Assembly (NCBI GenBank): GCA_945788155.1
Contig: CALZKX010000380.1
Span: 1 to 10,653 of the forward strand
Source of the DNA: an uncultured Flavobacteriaceae bacterium
Lineage (GTDB): Bacteria > Bacteroidota > Bacteroidia > Flavobacteriales > Flavobacteriaceae
DNA: 10,653 nucleotides
Direction: 5' to 3'
This document shows positions 7,214 through 10,653 of this stretch, in pieces (within the stretch, counting starts at the first letter, position 1; each line of letters starts with the position of its first letter). A program made the position numbers and the translations under genes. The notes beneath the pieces are model-generated. The model saw nothing but the letters and a program-made list of their open reading frames with translations, was not told the DNA's origin and did not search any database.

Positions 7214-9064
7214 TTAAATGTCTTTAGACGTTATTATTCCTATTAACTTATTTTGCTCAACAACAGGAAGGCTATTTATGTTGTGTTTTTTCATTAGCTT
7301 CTTAGCATCTTTTGCGCTTGAATATTGGTTAATAGTAATAATATTTTTTTGCATAATATCGCTAATATTGTGTTTTCCGTTTTGGGTGTTATTATTATAT
7401 TTTTCTATGTCTTTTGATGACAATAAGCCAACAGGTTCCTTATCTTCATTAATTACTGGCATGTGATTGAAGTTTTTCCACTTCATAATATTAATCACTA
7501 AATCAAGGCTGTCATTTTCATCTACCGAGAAAATATCCGAACTCATGATGTGTTTAACTAATTTTTGGTGAGAAAACTCCGGTCTTGTTTCTTTTTTAAT
7601 AACATTCCAAGTAGATATTGGGTATTCTTTTTGTTGCTTAGCATACATCTTGGAGGTTAGTATTTGAATGGCTTCAAACCTTTTTTTGGTTTTTAAAAGA
7701 TTTCTATAGCTCTTGGTGGTCCATTGTGATCCGTTATTTGTGTCAACTCTATTTTTTATAATCTTTAAATAATATTCTGTGTCTTTTGGCGAAACATTCA
7801 TTTTATATAATCCCTTATAGGCCATTGGTAATAGTTCTTCCAAAATTAGTTCATGGCTTGGTTTTATGGCTCCATTCCAGTGGAATTGTGCATTCATACC
7901 ATATCTAGCGGCATTAAAAAAATTACTTTTAACGTCTTTAAAGTTCATTTTTTTGTGAATATTGTCGTACGTTTTTGGTTTTCCCATCATTACCCCTACC
8001 CAAAATGCCAAATTAGCTATTTCGTCAAGCATTGTTGGTCCTGAAGGAATATATCTATTTTCAATTCTAAGATGTGGTTTACCTCCTCCCACACCATAGC
8101 AAGGCCTGTTCCAGCGATAAACAGTACCATTATGCAAGTTTAGGGCCTTTAACCCTGGTATCTCTCCGCTTTCGATCATTTCTACGCTATCCTTGGTAAA
8201 CTCGGTGGTTACCAAGCTTCTAAACCTAGAAACATTGTCTCTAAAAATATCGGCTACACTTCCTGTAGACCAATTATTACCAAAGCTCACCCTAGATTGC
8301 TTTTCGTTTAATAAAAATGAATTTGCCCTAGTGTCCACGCTTTGGGTAAATAATGCTATTCTGGTTTCGCTCCAAAGTTCTTTTCCAAACAAAAGCGGTG
8401 AATTAGTGCAAACACTTAAAATAGGTCCTGAAATGGCTTGCGCCCAATTATAAGTGTCTATAAATTTATCTGGATCTACCTGTAGATGCATTTGAAAACT
8501 TGTGTTACAACCTTCGAGCATTACGGTGTCATGAAGTAAATTAACCTCGTCTATGCCTTTAATATGAATATTAAAATCTTGTTTTCTTGACTCTTTTATT
8601 GCTTCGTTTAAGACAAAATAACGATTTATTGGAGTCATGTTTTGAATACCTATGTGTTTAAGTGTGATTGTGGGTAATATTCCTGTTAATAAAACCTTTG
8701 TCTGTTTATTATCTGTAACTACTTCTGCTTTTTCAAGCAATTCTAATAGTTGTTTATGTAGGCTTGAAAAACAATCTTTTTTTAATTCAATAGGATCTAG
8801 GTTTATTTCCAAATTATAATTTCCTATTTCGGTAGTGAAATGTTTGTCGTTAATATCGTTTAATATTTCTACAGAATTATTACTCGGCAAAAACTCTTTA
8901 TCGACCAAACAAAATTCCTGTTCTGCACCTATTCTAATAGGCGATTTCTCGATTAAATTGTTGTTAATCATAAAATCGAGTGCCTCAATATCTTTAAGTA
9001 AATGAAAAATGTAATTGGCTTTGTCTTCTTTACTTGTAAGTTTTGTGACTTTTAGTTCTCCCAT
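7214..9064 (-). CDS. GCS2-type carboxylate-amine ligase (glutamate-cysteine ligase family 2) with two CBS domains
   Basis: A 616-residue cytoplasmic protein. Residues about 40-420 are a GCS2 domain of the glutamine-synthetase-like fold. Its metal and ATP acidic residues are E48 and E50 in GAEQEF, and E79 and E86 in EIGNYNLEINLDP. H193 lies in SFQMHLQVD, and the arginines R333 and R337 flank E335 in LRIENRY. After a helical linker come two CBS domains, about 505-556 and 565-616, each ending in a matching SKDI motif; tandem CBS pairs usually bind adenine nucleotides. The chemistry is expected to be ATP-dependent amide formation between a carboxylate, typically glutamate, and an amine. A true glutathione-pathway role is unproven, since no glutathione synthetase is nearby. 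The gene is followed after 7 bases by an aspartoacylase-like hydrolase and is transcribed divergently from rnpA. The family is firm; substrates are unknown. Confidence 0.93.
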   Translation of the reverse strand: MGELKVTKLTSKEDKANYIFHLLKDIEALDFMINNNLIEKSPIRIGAEQEFCLVDKEFLPSNNSVEILNDINDKHFTTEIGNYNLEINLDPIELKKDCFSSLHKQLLELLEKAEVVTDNKQTKVLLTGILPTITLKHIGIQNMTPINRYFVLNEAIKESRKQDFNIHIKGIDEVNLLHDTVMLEGCNTSFQMHLQVDPDKFIDTYNWAQAISGPILSVCTNSPLLFGKELWSETRIALFTQSVDTRANSFLLNEKQSRVSFGNNWSTGSVADIFRDNVSRFRSLVTTEFTKDSVEMIESGEIPGLKALNLHNGTVYRWNRPCYGVGGGKPHLRIENRYIPSGPTMLDEIANLAFWVGVMMGKPKTYDNIHKKMNFKDVKSNFFNAARYGMNAQFHWNGAIKPSHELILEELLPMAYKGLYKMNVSPKDTEYYLKIIKNRVDTNNGSQWTTKSYRNLLKTKKRFEAIQILTSKMYAKQQKEYPISTWNVIKKETRPEFSHQKLVKHIMSSDIFSVDENDSLDLVINIMKWKNFNHMPVINEDKEPVGLLSSKDIEKYNNNTQNGKHNISDIMQKNIITINQYSSAKDAKKLMKKHNINSLPVVEQNKLIGIITSKDI

Positions 9065-9116
9065 AATTTTAGAAATTTAAGCTGTGTTAAATTACTATTA
9101 CCTGGCTTTTTAAAAC

Positions 9117-9146
9117 ATGATTTTTATCATACACTTAAACAAGTGT
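9117..9146. promoter_or_regulatory. Two abutting inverted repeats in the divergent promoter region; first is FNR/CRP-like
   Basis: The 111-base gap between the GCS2-CBS gene and rnpA contains ATGAT-TTTT-ATCAT at 9117-9130, immediately followed by ACACTT-AAAC-AAGTGT at 9131-9146; both are perfect. The first matches the core TGAT-N4-ATCA of FNR/CRP-type operators (consensus TTGATnnnnATCAA). The second could be another operator or a 6-bp RNA hairpin. They sit about 30-60 bases from either start codon, in the right place to control one or both transcripts. No convincing Bacteroidota -33/-7 promoter was found on either strand; TATCTTGC at 9149 is a partial -7 match toward rnpA. Function is inferred from symmetry and position only. 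Confidence 0.4.
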
Positions 9147-9175
9147 TGTATCTTGCGGCTTGTTAAGGTTTAATA

Positions 9176-9553
9176 ATGGGTGTTTCTTATTCTAGAAAAG
9201 ATAAGCTGAAGAGCAAAAAACTTATTGAGAAAATGTTTATAGAAGGACGTTCTGTTTCTGCTTTTCCCTTGCGTTTAGTGTATCTAAAAACTGTTTTTAC
9301 TAATGGTGCTGCTATAAAGACTGGTGTTTCGGTAAGTAAGCGTCATTTTAAAAGCGCTGTTGATAGAAACAGGATTAAGCGATTAATGAGAGAGGTTTAT
9401 AGATTAAATAAACCGATATATTTTAACAACTTTTCAACACAATGTGCGTTTATGATTTTGTACATTGGGAGTGAAAAACCTACTTTAAAACAAATTGAAA
9501 TCAAAATGAAGCTTTTATTTGAAAAGTTTCATGACGATGTCAATAAGAATTAA
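9176..9553 (+). CDS. rnpA: Ribonuclease P protein component
   Basis: A 125-residue basic protein that binds RNase P RNA and helps it recognise and cleave the 5' leader of precursor tRNAs. The family pattern is clear. An N-terminal SRKDKLKSKK segment is followed by FPLRLVY at 30-36, and the signature RNR motif is AVDRNRIKRLMRE at 61-73, with R64, N65, R66, K68 and R69 facing the RNA. The length is normal for the family. The ATG is preceded at 7 bases by AAGG, the only Shine-Dalgarno-like sequence noted before a gene here. It is not next to rpmH or dnaA as in many bacteria. Instead it is divergent from the GCS2-CBS gene and lies 10 bases upstream of an S41 protease, probably in one transcript. 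Confidence 0.97.
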   Translation: MGVSYSRKDKLKSKKLIEKMFIEGRSVSAFPLRLVYLKTVFTNGAAIKTGVSVSKRHFKSAVDRNRIKRLMREVYRLNKPIYFNNFSTQCAFMILYIGSEKPTLKQIEIKMKLLFEKFHDDVNKN

Positions 9554-9563
9554 AATTATTGTT

Positions 9564-10653
9564 ATGAAAAACTTTTTGAAAAAGAAATTCTTAGTTCCTT
9601 TATTCGCTATTGGTCTTTTTTTAACTGGAACCGCTTTTCAAAGTGACTTTTTTGAAATTGCTAAACAAATAGAAATTTTCACCACCATGTTTAAGGAGGT
9701 TAACATGAATTATGTTGACGAAACCAATCCAGGAGATTTAATGGATACAGCAATAAAAAGTATGTTAAAAGATCTCGATCCTTACACCGTTTTTTATAAC
9801 GAACAAGATGTTGAAGCATCTCGTATAAACAATACAGGAGATTATACAGGAATTGGTGCTAGTGTAAAAACCTTAAAAAATAAATTGGTAATTATCGAAC
9901 CCTATAAAGATTATCCTGCCGATAAAGTGGGTTTGAAGGCTGGAGATGAAATTATTAAAGTTGAAGGTATTACCATTGCGTCTTTTAAAGAAAATGCTGG
10001 AGATTTACTTCGAGGCGCACCTGGATCTAAAGTTAATGTTACTTATTTACGACAAGGAAAAACAAATACCGCAACAATTACACGTCAAGAAGTTGAAGTG
10101 GGTGCTGTGCCATTATATGATATGGTCAATGAAAATACAGGCTATATTGCTTTATCTAAATTTACACGAACGGCATCAAGAGAAACCAGAAACGCTCTTA
10201 AGGAGCTTAAAGCCGAAGGTGCTAAATCAATAATATTGGATTTAAGAGGTAATCCTGGTGGTTTACTGCTAGAAGCGGTTAGTATAGTTAATTTATTTAT
10301 TGAAAAGGGGCAACTTGTTGTTACAACAAAATCTAAGGTTGAGAAATACAACAAAACCTATTATACTCAAAATCAACCCATCGATACCGAAATACCTTTG
10401 GTGGTTTTAATAGATCAAGGGAGTGCCTCGGCAAGCGAAATTGTCTCTGGTTCCTTACAGGATCTTGATAGGGCTGTTATTATTGGTGTGAGAAGCTTTG
10501 GCAAGGGGTTGGTGCAGAGACCTAAGCCTCTTACTTATGGAACGCAAATAAAAGTGACTATTTCAAGATACTATACGCCTTCTGGTCGCTGTATTCAGGC
10601 TTTGGATTATTGGAATAGAGACAAAGAGGGGAATGCTGTTCGTGTAAAACAAG
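9564..10653 (+). CDS. S41 family C-terminal processing protease (CtpA/Prc type), 3' end beyond the window
   Basis: An open frame of 363 codons that runs off the right edge without a stop, so the C-terminus is missing. The N-terminus has basic residues then a hydrophobic segment (about 9-24), a signal peptide or membrane anchor that places the enzyme in the envelope. A PDZ domain follows at about 90-170, with substrate-groove residues near YTGIGASV. The S41 catalytic domain has the probable nucleophile S289 in GSASASEI, the general-base lysine K314 in FGKG and Q318 four residues later. The S-K spacing of 25 is the same as in E. coli Prc and B. subtilis CtpB. Such enzymes trim or degrade envelope proteins from their C-termini. 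The ATG lies 10 bases after the rnpA stop. The family typically has further helical sequence past this point. Confidence 0.96.
   Translation, partial: MKNFLKKKFLVPLFAIGLFLTGTAFQSDFFEIAKQIEIFTTMFKEVNMNYVDETNPGDLMDTAIKSMLKDLDPYTVFYNEQDVEASRINNTGDYTGIGASVKTLKNKLVIIEPYKDYPADKVGLKAGDEIIKVEGITIASFKENAGDLLRGAPGSKVNVTYLRQGKTNTATITRQEVEVGAVPLYDMVNENTGYIALSKFTRTASRETRNALKELKAEGAKSIILDLRGNPGGLLLEAVSIVNLFIEKGQLVVTTKSKVEKYNKTYYTQNQPIDTEIPLVVLIDQGSASASEIVSGSLQDLDRAVIIGVRSFGKGLVQRPKPLTYGTQIKVTISRYYTPSGRCIQALDYWNRDKEGNAVRVKQ

Noticed and set aside
7214..7560. Possible truncation of the GCS2-CBS protein within its second CBS domain
   Set aside because: The second CBS domain runs to a SKDI motif equivalent to the end of the first, so the domain is essentially complete at the stop codon.
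8193..8453. Plus-strand open frame opposite the GCS2-CBS gene
   Set aside because: It lies wholly within a well-supported ligase coding sequence on the other strand and shows no domain or upstream signal.
9946..10233. Plus-strand open frame of 95 codons in a different frame within the S41 protease
   Set aside because: The overlapping frame from 9564 is uninterrupted and encodes clear PDZ and S41 motifs; this one is a low-complexity Leu/Lys shadow.
1..10653. CRISPR arrays, tRNA or rRNA genes, insertion sequences, phage or toxin-antitoxin genes
   Set aside because: No regularly spaced repeats, cloverleaf-like segments, transposase motifs or terminal inverted repeats were seen; coding density is high and gene content is housekeeping or metabolic.

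Overview
The window looks like ordinary chromosome from a member of Bacteroidota, most likely a flavobacterium. This rests on the strong AT bias, the near absence of Shine-Dalgarno sequences before the genes, and the protein types: a SulP transporter with the long C-terminal tail common in this phylum, a GCS2-CBS protein beside an aspartoacylase-like hydrolase, and rnpA followed by an S41 protease instead of lying next to rpmH/dnaA. The organism is inferred from protein resemblance recalled from memory; no search was run.

Layout. (1) 42-3094, plus strand: a two-domain universal stress protein overlaps a SulP anion transporter by ATGA, making a tightly coupled pair. (2) 3110-3126: a weak hairpin followed by T-rich sequence. 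Then, also on the plus strand, a cytoplasmic metallo-beta-lactamase-fold hydrolase (3154-4008) and, 3 bases later, an exported M1 zinc aminopeptidase (4012-5925). (3) About 5976-6021: a strong bidirectional terminator between convergent transcription units; the minus-strand gene's stop codon lies in its loop. (4) 9064-6001, minus strand: a GCS2-type carboxylate-amine ligase with two C-terminal CBS domains, followed after 7 bases by a zinc-dependent aspartoacylase/succinylglutamate desuccinylase-like protein. (5) 9065-9175: a divergent promoter region with two abutting perfect inverted repeats, one of them an FNR/CRP-like TGAT-N4-ATCA site. (6) 9176 to the right edge, plus strand: rnpA and an S41 C-terminal processing protease cut off by the window end.

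How the genes may work together. The stress protein is likely to regulate the anion transporter. The ligase and hydrolase pair could make and break the same amide bond, with the CBS domains sensing adenine nucleotides; product and substrate are unknown. The hydrolase/peptidase pair and the rnpA/protease pair are probably co-transcribed, but no joint function is evident.

There are no tRNAs, rRNAs, CRISPR arrays, insertion sequences or phage genes. The best leads are the ligase/hydrolase pair with its palindromic control region, and the uncharacterised C-terminal module of the SulP protein. Both are candidates for unassigned function, not demonstrated new systems.
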